DNA of 64,000 nucleotides from Polynucleobacter sp. GWA2_45_21 (GTDB lineage Bacteria > Pseudomonadota > Gammaproteobacteria > Burkholderiales > Burkholderiaceae): NCBI RefSeq assembly GCF_001830325.1, contig NZ_MHZG01000008.1, positions 1 through 64,000 of the forward strand, written 5' to 3'. Shown here piece after piece: positions 17,594 to 27,758 of this stretch. Each line of letters begins with the position of its first letter. The first letter of the stretch is position 1. Under the pieces are notes generated by a model. The model saw nothing but the letters and a program-made list of their open reading frames with translations. It ran no database searches and was not told the origin of the DNA. Both the position numbers and the translations under genes were made by a program.

Positions 17594-17679
17594 CTTAGGA
17601 CTTATTTAACCACGAAATCACGCCAAGCTGGGTGACCAAAATCAAGTGGTGAACAGAAGATTAGTCCAGGACTGGGAAT

Positions 17680-18531
17680 CTAAGCTGGTTTGGTGTTGCG
17701 CAAAATGAAGTCTGCTGTCACAAATGCGGCATCGCTAGTGAATTCATCGGCCAAAATGCGTGCGGCAGCCTCTGAAAGCGAGATTTCAATAAAACCACTG
17801 ACTTCGCCGTCATGATTGGTGGGTACAAAGTTATCCGCAAGCTCCAAGTCATAGACATAGAGCTGCTCATCATGAAAACCACGCCCTGGAATGGGGCGAC
17901 GCATATGAATCCTGCCAACTGGCTCTATCTGATCAGAAATCTGGGGTGGAACACCCGCTTCTTCCCATAGCTCCCTGCGGGCATTAACCCAGGGGGTTTC
18001 ATCAGCGCCAATGCCGCCTGCGGCCAAGTTATCCAGGCGACCTGGGTCAGTAGGCTTTGTTTCGCTACGGCGGCCAAGCCAAAGATTGCCCGCCTTGGTG
18101 TAGCCATTAATGTGCGTTGCCATACTTCGAAAGCCAAAAGTACGGAAAACAGAGCGCTCTAAACGGAAGTATTCATGTCCATTTTGGTCAATCCAGGCGA
18201 AATCCTCATGTCGCCAACCAGGAATAAACCCGCCTTGGTGCATCCGATCAGCCAATTTCGCTAGGCTCTGGGAGAGCGCCAAAGGTCTTTCATGACGAAT
18301 CGTGAGGCGATCATGACCCAATTCGATATGAGGGATGGGGTTTTTAGCCAAAGATTCTTGTAAATAGGGAATGAACTCAGGGTTGAGATGCCCAATTAGC
18401 TGTCCTGCCGAGCTGCCCCCTAAAAAATGGATAGGCAAGAAATCTGGTGGAGCAGATCTGGCCGCATTTTGGAGCATCTCCTCCAAGGCGGCGATAGTGC
18501 TAGTGGCGAGCATATGGGTGGGCTTGTGCAT
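17680..18531 (-). CDS. Nudix hydrolase, DUF4743/Tnr3-like
   Basis: A 283-aa protein with a complete Nudix box at residues 172-194: Gly172, then GIGADE, then RELWEEAGV, matching GX5EX7REUXEEXGU. The N-terminal half (FIPGWRHEDFAWID, RLERSVFRTFGFRS) is the DUF4743-type domain of the yeast Tnr3/plant Nudix group, whose members remove phosphate from damaged oxo- or oxy-thiamine diphosphates. It lies immediately upstream of the thiC leader on the same strand, which fits a thiamine-damage role. The chain is transcribed separately from the thi operon. Confidence 0.8.
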   Translation of the reverse strand: MHKPTHMLATSTIAALEEMLQNAARSAPPDFLPIHFLGGSSAGQLIGHLNPEFIPYLQESLAKNPIPHIELGHDRLTIRHERPLALSQSLAKLADRMHQGGFIPGWRHEDFAWIDQNGHEYFRLERSVFRTFGFRSMATHINGYTKAGNLWLGRRSETKPTDPGRLDNLAAGGIGADETPWVNARRELWEEAGVPPQISDQIEPVGRIHMRRPIPGRGFHDEQLYVYDLELADNFVPTNHDGEVSGFIEISLSEAAARILADEFTSDAAFVTADFILRNTKPA

Positions 18532-18705
18532 AGCCCTCAGTGTAAGAGAAATTAAAAATACTGAAAAAAGTAGTCTAAAAATCTATAAATGAATTTGAAT
18601 TGTCAACAGATCTTTATTTATTTTTTTGTCAGAAATGAATGCTCATAATTTAGGCAAGCTAGGTCACTCTATACAAATCTATGACTTACGAAAACTTTTC
18701 GGTAT

Positions 18706-18728
18706 TTATCCACAAAGCCTGTGGATAA
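18706..18728. repeat. Inverted pair of perfect DnaA-box sequences
   Basis: TTATCCACA (18706-18714) and its exact reverse complement TGTGGATAA (18720-18728) are separated by five bases. The T-rich run that follows (GTTTTTTATTTT) also makes the structure resemble a plus-strand terminator, but no plus-strand gene precedes it. A further TTATCCACT lies at 18868-18876, and the surrounding 200 bp is AT-rich. Confidence 0.65.
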
Positions 18729-18744
18729 GTTTTTTATTTTGCAG

Positions 18745-18819
18745 TGGTCCCGCCGACAGGAATCGAACCTGTATCCCACGCTTAGGAGGCATGTGCACTA
18801 TCCATTGTGCTACGGCGAG
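18745..18819 (-). tRNA. tRNA-Arg (CCT)
   Basis: On the minus strand the gene runs from CTCGCCGTAGC to an encoded CCA (75 nt). The anticodon loop CTCCTAA gives CCT; the T-arm ACAGG-TTCGATT-CCTGT and a seven-pair acceptor stem with one G-U wobble are complete. Confidence 0.96.
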
Positions 18820-18878
18820 ATTAAAAATAAAAAACTATTTTTTGAAAAAGATGTTATGCGTGAAACATTATCCACTGA

Positions 18879-19019
18879 TTACCAGCCACACATCGCCCAT
18901 ACTGAGTTCGTGATTGCAACCATCATGTCGGGAGCAAAGTAGGCGACAAAAATCATGCCCAAAGTAATGACTGCAAAAAAATATAAGAGCCATTGCGGGA
19001 GGTGAAATTTTTTCTGCAT
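18879..19019 (-). CDS. Small single-span membrane protein, 46 aa
   Basis: This ORF is too short for the track. It starts with ATG at 19019, six bases after the stop of the MFS carrier, and ends at TAA 18879. The sequence MQKKFHLPQWLLYFFAVITLGM... has a basic N-terminus, one strong hydrophobic segment (residues 10-30), and a second weaker one ending WAMCGW. The tight spacing and the clear membrane span argue for a real micropeptide that may sit with or stabilise the MFS carrier. Translation is probably coupled. No family is recognised. Confidence 0.6.
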   Translation of the reverse strand: MQKKFHLPQWLLYFFAVITLGMIFVAYFAPDMMVAITNSVWAMCGW

Positions 19020-19025
19020 GAACTC

Positions 19026-20258
19026 TTACGCGAGAGACGTGCGTTCTAGCGCACGTTCTTTTACCGGAAGGTTGACTAAGAACGCAAACACACCCAATGC
19101 AATCGCGATGTTCCAAACAATGAGATATGAGCCGGTGCGATCAAATAAGTACCCACCCAGAAATGCCCCACAAAAACTGCCTAATTGATGGGAGAAGAAC
19201 ACCAGACCCGAAAGCATTGACAGATATTTAACACCAAATATCTGCGCCACAATGGCATTGGTTAAGGGGATGGTAGATAGCCACAGAAAGCCCATGATTG
19301 CTGCAAAGATGTAGGTGGAGGTAGGGCTAAGGGGTAGCCAAATAAAAGCCATAATCGCAAGGGATCGGCTGATGTAGATGCCTGATAGGAGGTAGCGCTT
19401 CGGAAAGCGTTGTCCTAGTATTCCGGCGCTATACGTGCCAAAGATATTAAATAGCCCAATTAAAGCTAGCGCAGTCGTTGCAACTGCAGGTGCACCAACA
19501 TCGGGATAAATCTTAGATAAATCTTTGAGGTAGGGCGCTAAATGAACGGCGATAAATACCACCTGAAATCCGCACACAAAATATCCTAAAGTCAGCAACT
19601 TGAAACTCGGGTTACGAATTGCTTCCTTTAAGGCTTGCTTGATAGTTTGATCATTGCCTTGATGTTGATTAATGACTTTGGGTTCACGCAACATAAATGC
19701 AATGGGAATCATGAGGCTGGCCATTAGTGCCAATATGAGTAGTGCATCATTAGCGCCAAAGCTGCTGAGTAATCCTTGCTCCACCGGAATCATGAGGAAC
19801 TGTCCAAATGATCCTGCGGCTGCAGCAATGCCCATCGCCCACACTCTTTTTTCTGCGGCAACGTTGCGACCTAAGATTCCATAAACGACGCTATAGGTCG
19901 TTGCAGTTTGTGCAAGACCAATCAGCAAACCACCGGCTAATGAAAAATTCAAAGCATCTGTGGAGATAGCCATGCCAGCTAAACCGAGTGCATACAGCGC
20001 ACCACCGGCCACCATAATTTTGAGAGCGCCATAACGATCAGCTAATGCGCCAGTAATCGGTTGAAATGCACCCCAAATCAAATTCTGTAACGCAATTGTT
20101 AGGGCGAAGGTTTCACGGCCCCAGCCATTTTCCATAGTGATGGGTAGATTAAAGAGGCCAAATCCATGGCGGATTCCCATGGAAAAAGTCACCATGAGGC
20201 CGCCAAAAATCAGCACTTGTTTAAGTGATAGTTTTTGGCTAGCAGTGCTCTGGGACAT
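19026..20258 (-). CDS. MFS transporter, OFA-like
   Basis: A 410-aa major facilitator with twelve predicted membrane helices. The first half carries GLFNLPITMENGWGRETFALTIALQN and the A-motif-like GALADRYGALKIM between helices 2 and 3, a pattern of the oxalate/formate antiporter-like (monocarboxylate) branch. It follows the CaiB-type CoA-transferase gene by 5 bp and precedes a 46-aa membrane peptide by 6 bp, all on the minus strand, which suggests that it imports the acid acted on by the CoA transferase. The substrate is not identifiable. Confidence 0.85.
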   Translation of the reverse strand: MSQSTASQKLSLKQVLIFGGLMVTFSMGIRHGFGLFNLPITMENGWGRETFALTIALQNLIWGAFQPITGALADRYGALKIMVAGGALYALGLAGMAISTDALNFSLAGGLLIGLAQTATTYSVVYGILGRNVAAEKRVWAMGIAAAAGSFGQFLMIPVEQGLLSSFGANDALLILALMASLMIPIAFMLREPKVINQHQGNDQTIKQALKEAIRNPSFKLLTLGYFVCGFQVVFIAVHLAPYLKDLSKIYPDVGAPAVATTALALIGLFNIFGTYSAGILGQRFPKRYLLSGIYISRSLAIMAFIWLPLSPTSTYIFAAIMGFLWLSTIPLTNAIVAQIFGVKYLSMLSGLVFFSHQLGSFCGAFLGGYLFDRTGSYLIVWNIAIALGVFAFLVNLPVKERALERTSLA

Positions 20259-20263
20259 TGGTT

Positions 20264-21484
20264 TTAAGTAATACCCTGTTCTTTCAGGGCGGTAATAGCC
20301 TGAGTATCAAGGCCAAGACGCTCCCGAAGGATTTCATCGGTATGCTGACCCAAGGTGGGTGGGGCCATGCGGACTTCTACTGGGGTCTCCGATAGACGCA
20401 TTGGGCTGCCAACCAGCTTCATATTGCCTGCTGTGGGGTGTGGAACATCAATTTGGACGCCACGGGCCTTCACTTGCTCGTTATCAAACACTTCTTCAAA
20501 GTTATTTATCGGTCCACAAGGCACGTTTGCCGCTTCTAAAAGACTAATCCACTCAGCCTTTGTTTTACGGCGGGTCATGACTTCTAGCAATGGAATCAAT
20601 GACTTACGATTCTCAACTCGCAATGGATTATTGCAGTAGAGTGCATTTTCAGCTAAGTGGGCCTCGCCACCGGCTGTCACAAAGTGCTTGAACTGCCCAT
20701 CGTTACCGACTGCCACAATCATCCAGCCATCTGAGGTTGGGAAGGTTTGGTAGGGAACGATGATAGGTGAGGCATTGCCCCAGCGACGAGGTACCTTGTC
20801 TGAGCATAAATAGGCGCTAGAGACATTGGCCATCACGGCAATCTGCGTATCTAGCAAAGCCATATCAATATATTGACCCTGTCCCGTTTTATCTCGGTGG
20901 ACGACTGCAGCCAAGATGGCGGTGCTGGCATACATTCCGGTAAAGATATCGGCAATAGCGACCCCAGCTTTTTGCGGACTTGCCCCCGGAAAGTCATCTG
21001 CTTCACCGGTAACACTCATAAAACCACCCATTCCTTGGATGATGAAGTCGTAACCAGGGCGATGTGCATACGGACCATTTTGGCCAAAACCAGTAATAGA
21101 GCAGTAAATCAGGTCAGATTTGACCTTTTTGAGGCTTTCATAGTCCAGACCGTATTTGGCTAAATCGCCAACTTTGTAGTTTTCAATGACAACATCAGAC
21201 TCTTTGGCCAGTTGGCGAATGATTTCTTGACCTTCAGGCTTGCTGATATCGACCGTAATGGAGCGTTTATTGCGGTTAATACAGATGAAATAGGCTGTTT
21301 CTAAGGTGTCATTGCCCTGGGCATCTTTCACAAATGGAGGCCCCCAGTGCCGGGTATCGTCTCCTACGCCTGGACGTTCCACTTTAATAACATCTGCGCC
21401 AAGATCGGCGAGGTTTTGTGCGCACCACGGGCCGGCAAGCACACGGCTGAGGTCTAAAACGCGAATATGACTTAAGGCTCCCAT
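20264..21484 (-). CDS. CaiB/BaiF family CoA transferase
   Basis: A complete 406-aa class III CoA transferase. The N-terminal fingerprint RVLDLSRVLAGPWCAQNLADLGADVIKVE, GDDTRHWGPPF and NRNKRSITVDI are typical. The catalytic aspartate is in DMALLDTQ (about residue 175), and the C-terminal PCGPI and LGQHTDEIL end is shared with the fragment at the left edge of the window. It moves CoA between carboxylic acids. Frc, CaiB or succinyl-CoA:acid types cannot be separated by eye. First gene of an operon with an MFS carrier. Confidence 0.87.
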   Translation of the reverse strand: MGALSHIRVLDLSRVLAGPWCAQNLADLGADVIKVERPGVGDDTRHWGPPFVKDAQGNDTLETAYFICINRNKRSITVDISKPEGQEIIRQLAKESDVVIENYKVGDLAKYGLDYESLKKVKSDLIYCSITGFGQNGPYAHRPGYDFIIQGMGGFMSVTGEADDFPGASPQKAGVAIADIFTGMYASTAILAAVVHRDKTGQGQYIDMALLDTQIAVMANVSSAYLCSDKVPRRWGNASPIIVPYQTFPTSDGWMIVAVGNDGQFKHFVTAGGEAHLAENALYCNNPLRVENRKSLIPLLEVMTRRKTKAEWISLLEAANVPCGPINNFEEVFDNEQVKARGVQIDVPHPTAGNMKLVGSPMRLSETPVEVRMAPPTLGQHTDEILRERLGLDTQAITALKEQGIT

Positions 21485-21562
21485 CCGTCAATTTTGGCAT
21501 GAATATAGGGGTAATTGATGAAAATTCAGGTTTTGTTTCAGACATGACTACAATTTCTGCGC

Positions 21563-23551
21563 ATGGCTACACGTAAAACTTCCGAATACAGCGAATCATC
21601 GATTCAGGTTCTAAAAGGACTTGAACCCGTCCGTCAGCGGCCGGGAATGTACACCCGCACCGACAATCCTTTGCACATCATCCAGGAGGTGCTCGATAAC
21701 GCTTCTGATGAGGCTTTGGGCGGATTTGGCAAACAAATCATCGTCACATTGCATACTGATAGCAGTGTGAGCGTGGAAGATGATGGGCGTGGCATCCCCG
21801 TTGGTATTCATCCAACTGAGAAGTTGCCGGTCGTAGAAATCGTTTTTACCCAACTTCATGCTGGCGGTAAGTTTGAAAAAGGCACTGGTGGTGCCTATGC
21901 TTTCTCTGGTGGTTTGCATGGTGTTGGTGTGTCCGTTACCAATGCCTTATCGAAGCGTTTAGAGGTCACGGTCTGGCGTGAAGGCCAAGTCTCTACATTG
22001 ACCTTTGCTGATGGCAAGGTCATCGAAAAGCTTAAAACTAGTGCTGCCGGTAAAGAAGATAAATCACACGGAACCCGTGTGCGTGCATGGCCCGATGGCA
22101 AGTACTTTGATAGCGCTGCCATCCCAATGCCAGAACTCATTCGCCTCTTGCGCTCTAAAGCAGTATTGCTGCCAGGTGTCAAAGTCACCCTGATTCAAGA
22201 AAAGTCTGGTGAGAGCCAAACTTGGCAATATGCCCAAGGCTTACGCGGCTACTTAAATGAAGCGATGGCCCAAGCTGGCCATGGCGCTGAAGTGATTCCG
22301 CCATTTGAAGGTGAGCAATATGCCACCGGAAATGGTGACGATGATTCCTTTGCTGAAGGAGAGGGCGCGGCTTGGGTTGTAACTTGGACTGAAGATGGTC
22401 CTCCAGTACGTGAGAGTTATGTGAACTTAATTCCGACCCCAGCAGGCGGAACCCATGAGAGCGGATTGCGTGAAGGTCTCTTTAATGCCGTTAAAGGCTT
22501 TATTGAGATGCATGCATTGCAACCAAAAGGCGTGAAGCTCATGCCAGAGGATGTATTTGCCCGTGCCTCATTTATTTTGTCTGCCAAGGTATTGGATCCA
22601 CAGTTTCAAGGGCAAATTAAAGAGCGCTTGAACTCCAGAGATGCAGTGCGTTTAGTTTCTGGTTACGCTAAATCTGCACTCGAGCTTTGGTTAAACGAGC
22701 ATGTGGACTACGGTCGTAAATTAGCGGACTTAGTAATCAAGCAGGCGCAGGCACGAACCCGTGCCGGTCAAAAAGTCGAAAAGAAAAAATCTTCTGGTGT
22801 TGCCGTTCTACCTGGAAAACTCACCGACTGTGAGAGCCAAGACATTGGCCTGAATGAAATCTTCCTCGTTGAGGGTGATTCAGCGGGTGGCTCCGCCAAG
22901 ATGGGTCGAAACAAAGAGTATCAAGCGATTCTGCCTTTACGCGGTAAGGTTCTTAATACCTGGGAAGCGGAGCGTGATCGCTTATTTGCAAACAACGAAG
23001 TGCACGACATTGCCGTTGCCATTGGCGTAGATCCCCATGGCGCTAATGACAGCCCTGATTTATCAAACCTGCGCTATGGCAAGGTCTGTATCTTGTCAGA
23101 TGCGGACGTCGATGGTGCTCATATTCAGGTATTGCTGCTGACTTTGTTCTATAAACACTTTCCAAAACTAATCGAATTGGGTCATGTACATATTTCAAGA
23201 CCACCTTTGTTTAGGGTGGATGCGCCAGCACGTGGCAAAAAGCCTGCACAAAAAATTTATGCGCTTGATGCAAATGAACTTCAAGCCATTGAAGATAAAT
23301 TGCGCAAGGATGGCGTTAAGGAATCTGCTTGGCAAATCTCTCGCTTCAAAGGCTTGGGTGAGATGAGTGCTGAGCAATTATGGGATACCACTTTGAATCC
23401 AGACACCCGCCGCCTATTACCGGTGACATTGGGTACTTGGACAGAAGATGAAACGATTAAAACAATGGATATGTTGATGGGTAAATCCGAGTCCGGGGCG
23501 CGTCGTGATTGGTTGGAAGAGCGCGGTAACGAAGTAGAGGCGGATATCTAA
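21563..23551 (+). CDS. parE: DNA topoisomerase IV subunit B
   Basis: A 662-aa GHKL ATPase subunit of the chromosome-decatenating topoisomerase. ATP-site motifs are [20 protein letters not shown] and [15 protein letters not shown]; the TOPRIM parts are [15 protein letters not shown] and [10 protein letters not shown], and the C-terminal [17 protein letters not shown] segment closes the domain. The length and the absence of the GyrB insertion fit ParE. Its stop codon overlaps the parC start (TAATG). The 78-bp gap to the divergent CoA transferase must hold both promoters. Confidence 0.95.
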   Translation: MATRKTSEYSESSIQVLKGLEPVRQRPGMYTRTDNPLHIIQEVLDNASDEALGGFGKQIIVTLHTDSSVSVEDDGRGIPVGIHPTEKLPVVEIVFTQLHAGGKFEKGTGGAYAFSGGLHGVGVSVTNALSKRLEVTVWREGQVSTLTFADGKVIEKLKTSAAGKEDKSHGTRVRAWPDGKYFDSAAIPMPELIRLLRSKAVLLPGVKVTLIQEKSGESQTWQYAQGLRGYLNEAMAQAGHGAEVIPPFEGEQYATGNGDDDSFAEGEGAAWVVTWTEDGPPVRESYVNLIPTPAGGTHESGLREGLFNAVKGFIEMHALQPKGVKLMPEDVFARASFILSAKVLDPQFQGQIKERLNSRDAVRLVSGYAKSALELWLNEHVDYGRKLADLVIKQAQARTRAGQKVEKKKSSGVAVLPGKLTDCESQDIGLNEIFLVEGDSAGGSAKMGRNKEYQAILPLRGKVLNTWEAERDRLFANNEVHDIAVAIGVDPHGANDSPDLSNLRYGKVCILSDADVDGAHIQVLLLTLFYKHFPKLIELGHVHISRPPLFRVDAPARGKKPAQKIYALDANELQAIEDKLRKDGVKESAWQISRFKGLGEMSAEQLWDTTLNPDTRRLLPVTLGTWTEDETIKTMDMLMGKSESGARRDWLEERGNEVEADI

Positions 23552-25998
23552 TGGCAACTAAAAAAACTCCAGGCGGCACTGGTTCTGACGATCAAGCAGA
23601 CTTGTTCGCAGGCGAACCGATTGAAATGAACATCGTTGAAGTGGATGAGCTGATTGCTCCTCAAGCAGGTGGGCCAGCTGATCCTCATGATCCAAAAAAG
23701 ATCGAGCTCAATGAAGATGACAAAGATAGCCTAACGCTGGCGGTATACGCAGAGCGCGCCTATCTTGACTACGCCATTAGCGTGGTTAAAGGCCGTGCCT
23801 TGCCAGATGTTTCGGATGGTCAAAAGCCAGTACAGCGCCGTATTCTGTTCTCAATGAGTGAGATGGGTTTACGAGCTGATGCTAAGCCAGTCAAAAGTGC
23901 TCGTGTAGTTGGTGACGTCTTGGGTAAATTTCATCCCCATGGCGACCAATCTGCTTATGACGCATTGGTGCGTCTTGCACAGAGCTTCTCACTACGTTAC
24001 CCATTGATTGATGGTCAAGGTAATTTCGGCTCACGTGATGGCGATGGTGCAGCGGCTATGCGTTACACCGAGGCTCGTTTAACTAAGATTGCCGGTCTCT
24101 TACTCAGTGAGATTGATGAAGGCACCGTGGACTTTGCGCCGAACTATGACGGATCTTTCCAAGAGCCTAAGTTATTACCAGCGCGTTTACCCTTTGTTCT
24201 CTTGAATGGCGCATCCGGTATTGCTGTGGGTATGGCAACAGAGATTCCTTCGCATAATTTACGTGAAGTTGCTAGCGCAGCGATTGCTTTGATGAAGTCT
24301 CCGAAGATGAGTACTTCAGAGCTATTAGAGATCATGCCTGGTCCAGACTATCCAGGTGGCGGTCAAATCATTTCTTCTCCAGCAGAGATTGCACAGATTT
24401 ATGAAGCAGGGCGAGGGAGTCTCAAAGTGCGCGCTCGCTGGTCTATTGAAGAGTTGGCTCGTGGTCAGTGGCAAATTGTGGTCAATGAGTTGCCACCATC
24501 CACATCATCACAGCGCGTATTACAAGAGATCGAAGAAATTACCAACCCGAAGGTCAAGGTTGGCAAAAAGACATTGACTCCTGAGCAAAACAATCTCAAG
24601 TCCACCATCTTGAATGTGCTTGATGGTGTGCGTGACGAGTCCAGTAAAGATGCGGCTGTGCGTTTGGTATTTGAGCCTAAGAGTAAAAATATTGACGTCA
24701 ATGAGTTCGTGAACTTGCTACTGGCCCACACTTCTTTGGAATCCAATGCGCCAATGAACTTGGTGATGATTGGTACTGATGGCCGTCCACGTCAAAAAGG
24801 CCTCAAAGAGATTATTGCTGAGTGGATTTCTTTCAGGGTGGGAACTGTTACAAGGCGTACTCAGCATCGCTTGGGTAAAGTTAATGACCGGATGCATATT
24901 TTGGAAGGGCGCCTCATTGTTCTTCTGAATATTGATAAGGTCATCAAGATCATTCGCAATAGCGATGAGCCTAAGGCTGACCTCATTAAAGAATTTAAGC
25001 TGAGCGATCGTCAGGCGGAAGATATCTTGGATATCCGTTTGCGTCAGTTGGCTAGACTGGAAGGCATCAAGATTGAGCAAGAGTTAAAAGAGCTCAAGTC
25101 TGAGCGCGATGATCTTGAAGGTTTATTACAGAGCGACACCGTATTGCGTAAGCGCATCATCAAAGAAATCGAATCCGATATGAAGGATTTTGGTGATGAT
25201 CGTCGTACCTTGATTCAGGAAGATAAGCGCGCTGTTGCCGAGACTAAGGTATTGGATGAGCCAGTAACAGTGATCGTGTCCCAAAAAGGTTGGGTGCGTG
25301 TACGTCAAGGTCATGAACATGATGCAACTCAGTTTGGCTTCAAGGCAGGCGATGCACTTTATGGAACATTTGAGTGCCGCACAGTCGATGTGATGCAAGG
25401 CTTTGGTAGTGATGGCCGCGTCTATACGGTTCCCGTCAGCGAATTACCAGGTGCTCGTGGCGATGGTTCGCCATTAACGAGCTTTGTGAATTTGGCAGCT
25501 GGATCGCAGATGGTGGCCTACTATGCCGGCCAATCTGATGATCTTGTACTTATCTCAACTCGATCTGGTAATGGTTTCCTAGCAAACGTTGCAGACATGA
25601 CTACCCGTAACAAGGCTGGTAAGTCATTCGTTGGCATCGATAGCAAGTTCCCAGGCGGTGATGCACCGCTCGGAGCCGCTAAAGTAACTGCCGGAATGAA
25701 GCAGGTTGCCTGCTTATCTGAGAGTTCTAAATTGCTAGTTTTCCCACTCGATGAGCTCAAGCGTTTACCTACTGGTGGTAAAGGCGTGATTTTGATGGGC
25801 TTGGATGATAAAGAGAAGTTAGCTTCTGCAATTGCTGTTGGACCCGATGGTGCTACGTATTCTGGTGCGGGACGTGCAGGCAAGCCAACAGAATTAAGTC
25901 TAGATGCAAAAACCTTGAAGTCGTTTGCGGGAAATCGTGCTCGTAAAGGTCACTTTGTGGAGCCAAGACTCAAAGATGGAAAGCTGAAAGCAAATTAA
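23551..25998 (+). CDS. parC: DNA topoisomerase IV subunit A
   Basis: An 815-aa type IIA topoisomerase subunit. The active tyrosine is Tyr172 in [33 protein letters not shown] (126-145) is the quinolone-resistance region, and [17 protein letters not shown] belongs to the tower/coiled-coil region. The C-terminal beta-pinwheel (from about 600) lacks a GyrA box, as expected for ParC. At the positions equal to E. coli Ser80 and Glu84 it has Gln133 and Asp137. It shares a one-base overlap with parE and is followed by a strong terminator. Confidence 0.95.
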   Translation: MATKKTPGGTGSDDQADLFAGEPIEMNIVEVDELIAPQAGGPADPHDPKKIELNEDDKDSLTLAVYAERAYLDYAISVVKGRALPDVSDGQKPVQRRILFSMSEMGLRADAKPVKSARVVGDVLGKFHPHGDQSAYDALVRLAQSFSLRYPLIDGQGNFGSRDGDGAAAMRYTEARLTKIAGLLLSEIDEGTVDFAPNYDGSFQEPKLLPARLPFVLLNGASGIAVGMATEIPSHNLREVASAAIALMKSPKMSTSELLEIMPGPDYPGGGQIISSPAEIAQIYEAGRGSLKVRARWSIEELARGQWQIVVNELPPSTSSQRVLQEIEEITNPKVKVGKKTLTPEQNNLKSTILNVLDGVRDESSKDAAVRLVFEPKSKNIDVNEFVNLLLAHTSLESNAPMNLVMIGTDGRPRQKGLKEIIAEWISFRVGTVTRRTQHRLGKVNDRMHILEGRLIVLLNIDKVIKIIRNSDEPKADLIKEFKLSDRQAEDILDIRLRQLARLEGIKIEQELKELKSERDDLEGLLQSDTVLRKRIIKEIESDMKDFGDDRRTLIQEDKRAVAETKVLDEPVTVIVSQKGWVRVRQGHEHDATQFGFKAGDALYGTFECRTVDVMQGFGSDGRVYTVPVSELPGARGDGSPLTSFVNLAAGSQMVAYYAGQSDDLVLISTRSGNGFLANVADMTTRNKAGKSFVGIDSKFPGGDAPLGAAKVTAGMKQVACLSESSKLLVFPLDELKRLPTGGKGVILMGLDDKEKLASAIAVGPDGATYSGAGRAGKPTELSLDAKTLKSFAGNRARKGHFVEPRLKDGKLKAN

Positions 25999-26019
25999 GA
26001 GCCTATTTTAGTTTTGCGG

Positions 26020-26058
26020 AATAAAAAACCCGACCATCATTTGATCGGGTTTTTTATT
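26020..26058. terminator. Bidirectional rho-independent terminator
   Basis: A perfect 14-bp inverted repeat (AATAAAAAACCCGA / TCGGGTTTTTTATT) with an 11-base loop sits between the convergent parC and xdhC-like genes and can end both. Confidence 0.92.
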
Positions 26059-26064
26059 TGCCAA

Positions 26065-27024
26065 TTAGACCTTCTTGGGGATCGGTACACCGTATTTCAC
26101 GGCAATCACTTCGGCCAAAATCGATACCGCGATTTCTGGTGGGGTTAAAGCGCCGATAAATAGGCCAACAGGTCCATGAAGGCGCTCAACTTGTTCCTGT
26201 GTCACATCAAACTCCAGTAAGCGGGCTTTTCGCTTTTGAGTATTGATTCTGCTACCCAGCGCCCCAACATAGAAGGCGGGGGACTTTAATGCCTCCATTA
26301 AGGCCATATCATCAAGCTTGGGATCATGCGTTAGGGCAACCACAGCAGTATGGGAGTCCACACCAATTTCTAAAAGCACGTCATCTGGCATTCCCTTAAT
26401 AAATTGAATGTGCTCCCGATTAATGCCCTCCGCGTATTCTTCGCGTGGGTCAATCACAATCACTTCAAAGTCTGATGCAAGGGCAAAGTCAGCGGTGTAC
26501 AGAGACAGTTGTCCTGCGCCAATAATGACCATTCGCCATCGAGGGCCATAAGTGGTTTTCATTAAACGTTCATCACAAATAAACGCCTCATGACGATTGC
26601 CAGCCTCCAGAGTAGATTTGCCGGTGATTAGATCAACTGTGCGGGAGGTAATTTGGTGATTGCTAATGGACGCTAGAATATTCTCCAGAATCGCCAATTC
26701 TGGTTTTGGTTCTACCAGTAGACGTAGCGTTCCGCCACAAGGTAAGCCAAAGCGGGCCGCCTCTTGCTGGCTAACGCCATAGACCACCATTTCTGGCAGG
26801 TCTCTCGTCAAGATTTCAGTTTGAACACGCCGAATCAAGTCATCTTCGACGCATCCACCAGAGACTGATCCAGTGACTTGTCCGTCACCCCGAATGGCTA
26901 ACCAAGAGCCGATCGGTCTCGGAGCAGAGCCCCATGTCTCAACAACCGTGGCGATTGCAACGGGATGACCAGATTTGAGCCAATCCACTGCGGCCTTTAA
27001 TACGCTTAAATCAGTGCTGTTCAT
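26065..27024 (-). CDS. XdhC/CoxI family molybdenum-hydroxylase maturation protein
   Basis: A 319-aa protein of the XdhC/CoxI family, which binds the molybdenum cofactor and helps insert its sulfurated form into xanthine dehydrogenase-type enzymes. The N-terminal domain has ATVVETWGSAPRPIGSWLAI and the conserved GSVSGGCVE motif (residues 52-60); the C-terminal Rossmann domain has VIIGAGQLSLYTADFA and YVGALGSRINTQKR. It is divergent from a MocA-type nucleotidyltransferase 77 bp away, its usual partner in cofactor tailoring. No xdhAB-type gene lies in the window. Confidence 0.88.
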   Translation of the reverse strand: MNSTDLSVLKAAVDWLKSGHPVAIATVVETWGSAPRPIGSWLAIRGDGQVTGSVSGGCVEDDLIRRVQTEILTRDLPEMVVYGVSQQEAARFGLPCGGTLRLLVEPKPELAILENILASISNHQITSRTVDLITGKSTLEAGNRHEAFICDERLMKTTYGPRWRMVIIGAGQLSLYTADFALASDFEVIVIDPREEYAEGINREHIQFIKGMPDDVLLEIGVDSHTAVVALTHDPKLDDMALMEALKSPAFYVGALGSRINTQKRKARLLEFDVTQEQVERLHGPVGLFIGALTPPEIAVSILAEVIAVKYGVPIPKKV

Positions 27025-27101
27025 TTCTTGTCTTTAGTTTCTTATATTTAATTTTTTTGTCTTTATTATTTTTTGTAGGCAATGTAATTATTATCTCTCT
27101 A

Positions 27102-27758
27102 ATGACAAGTTCCAGCTCATCCGTTCCAGCCAAGCAAATACGGCTTGCTGTGCTTTTACTCGCAGCAGGTGAGGGCAGTAGGATGGGCACGCATCCCAAA
27201 GCCTTGCTTCATCGAGATGGCCAAACCCTTTTACAGCGATTTTCAACTTCTATCAAAGGGTTTAATCCTGTTGAATACATCGTAGTTACTGGCTTCCATG
27301 CTCAGGTAATTGAGGCGGAGATTGCTAAGCTGAACACCTCACTTGCTTGCCAAATGAGGGTTGTTCAAAATCCCCACCCAGAGAGAGGCCAGGCTTCATC
27401 TGTTCGCCTAGGACTTGAATCCCTCCGGGAAAAATTTGATGTCTTATTAGTTGCACTGTCGGATCAACCTCTAATTGGAGCGGCAGAGGTCCAAGATTTA
27501 CTTGGTGAGTTCGCCAAGCGAGAGGCTGGCGAGGAAATTATTCTGCCAATGGTGGAGGGTAAGCGCGGTAATCCAGTGCTGTTTTCTTACGCAGCGATCT
27601 TAGATGTGCTGAATACCCCCGATATGGTTTGTCGAGTCTATATGGATGCCCATCCCAGCTATGTCAGAAAAATGCACACGAGCAATCAGGCATATGTCAT
27701 GGATGTCGACACGCCAGAAGACATCCAAAAGCACAAATTAAACCTGTTTAGTTCTTAA
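27102..27758 (+). CDS. MocA/MobA-like molybdopterin cytidylyltransferase
   Basis: A 218-aa NTP-transferase. LLLAAGEGSRMGTHPKALL (residues 18-36) is the nucleotide-binding fingerprint; ALSDQPLIG and VEGKRGNPVLF are the metal and substrate loops of the MobA/MocA group, and the ending MDVDTPEDIQ is characteristic. It would attach CMP (or GMP) to molybdopterin for hydroxylases. The track's start at 27057 is a TTG; the ATG at 27102 (MTSSSSS) is preferred. Its stop overlaps the stop of the convergent RidA gene through a shared TTAA. Confidence 0.85.
   Translation: MTSSSSSVPAKQIRLAVLLLAAGEGSRMGTHPKALLHRDGQTLLQRFSTSIKGFNPVEYIVVTGFHAQVIEAEIAKLNTSLACQMRVVQNPHPERGQASSVRLGLESLREKFDVLLVALSDQPLIGAAEVQDLLGEFAKREAGEEIILPMVEGKRGNPVLFSYAAILDVLNTPDMVCRVYMDAHPSYVRKMHTSNQAYVMDVDTPEDIQKHKLNLFSS

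Noticed and set aside
18706-18728. DnaA boxes as the chromosomal origin
   Set aside because: No dnaA, dnaN or gyrB nearby and only three boxes; more likely a regulatory or structural site.
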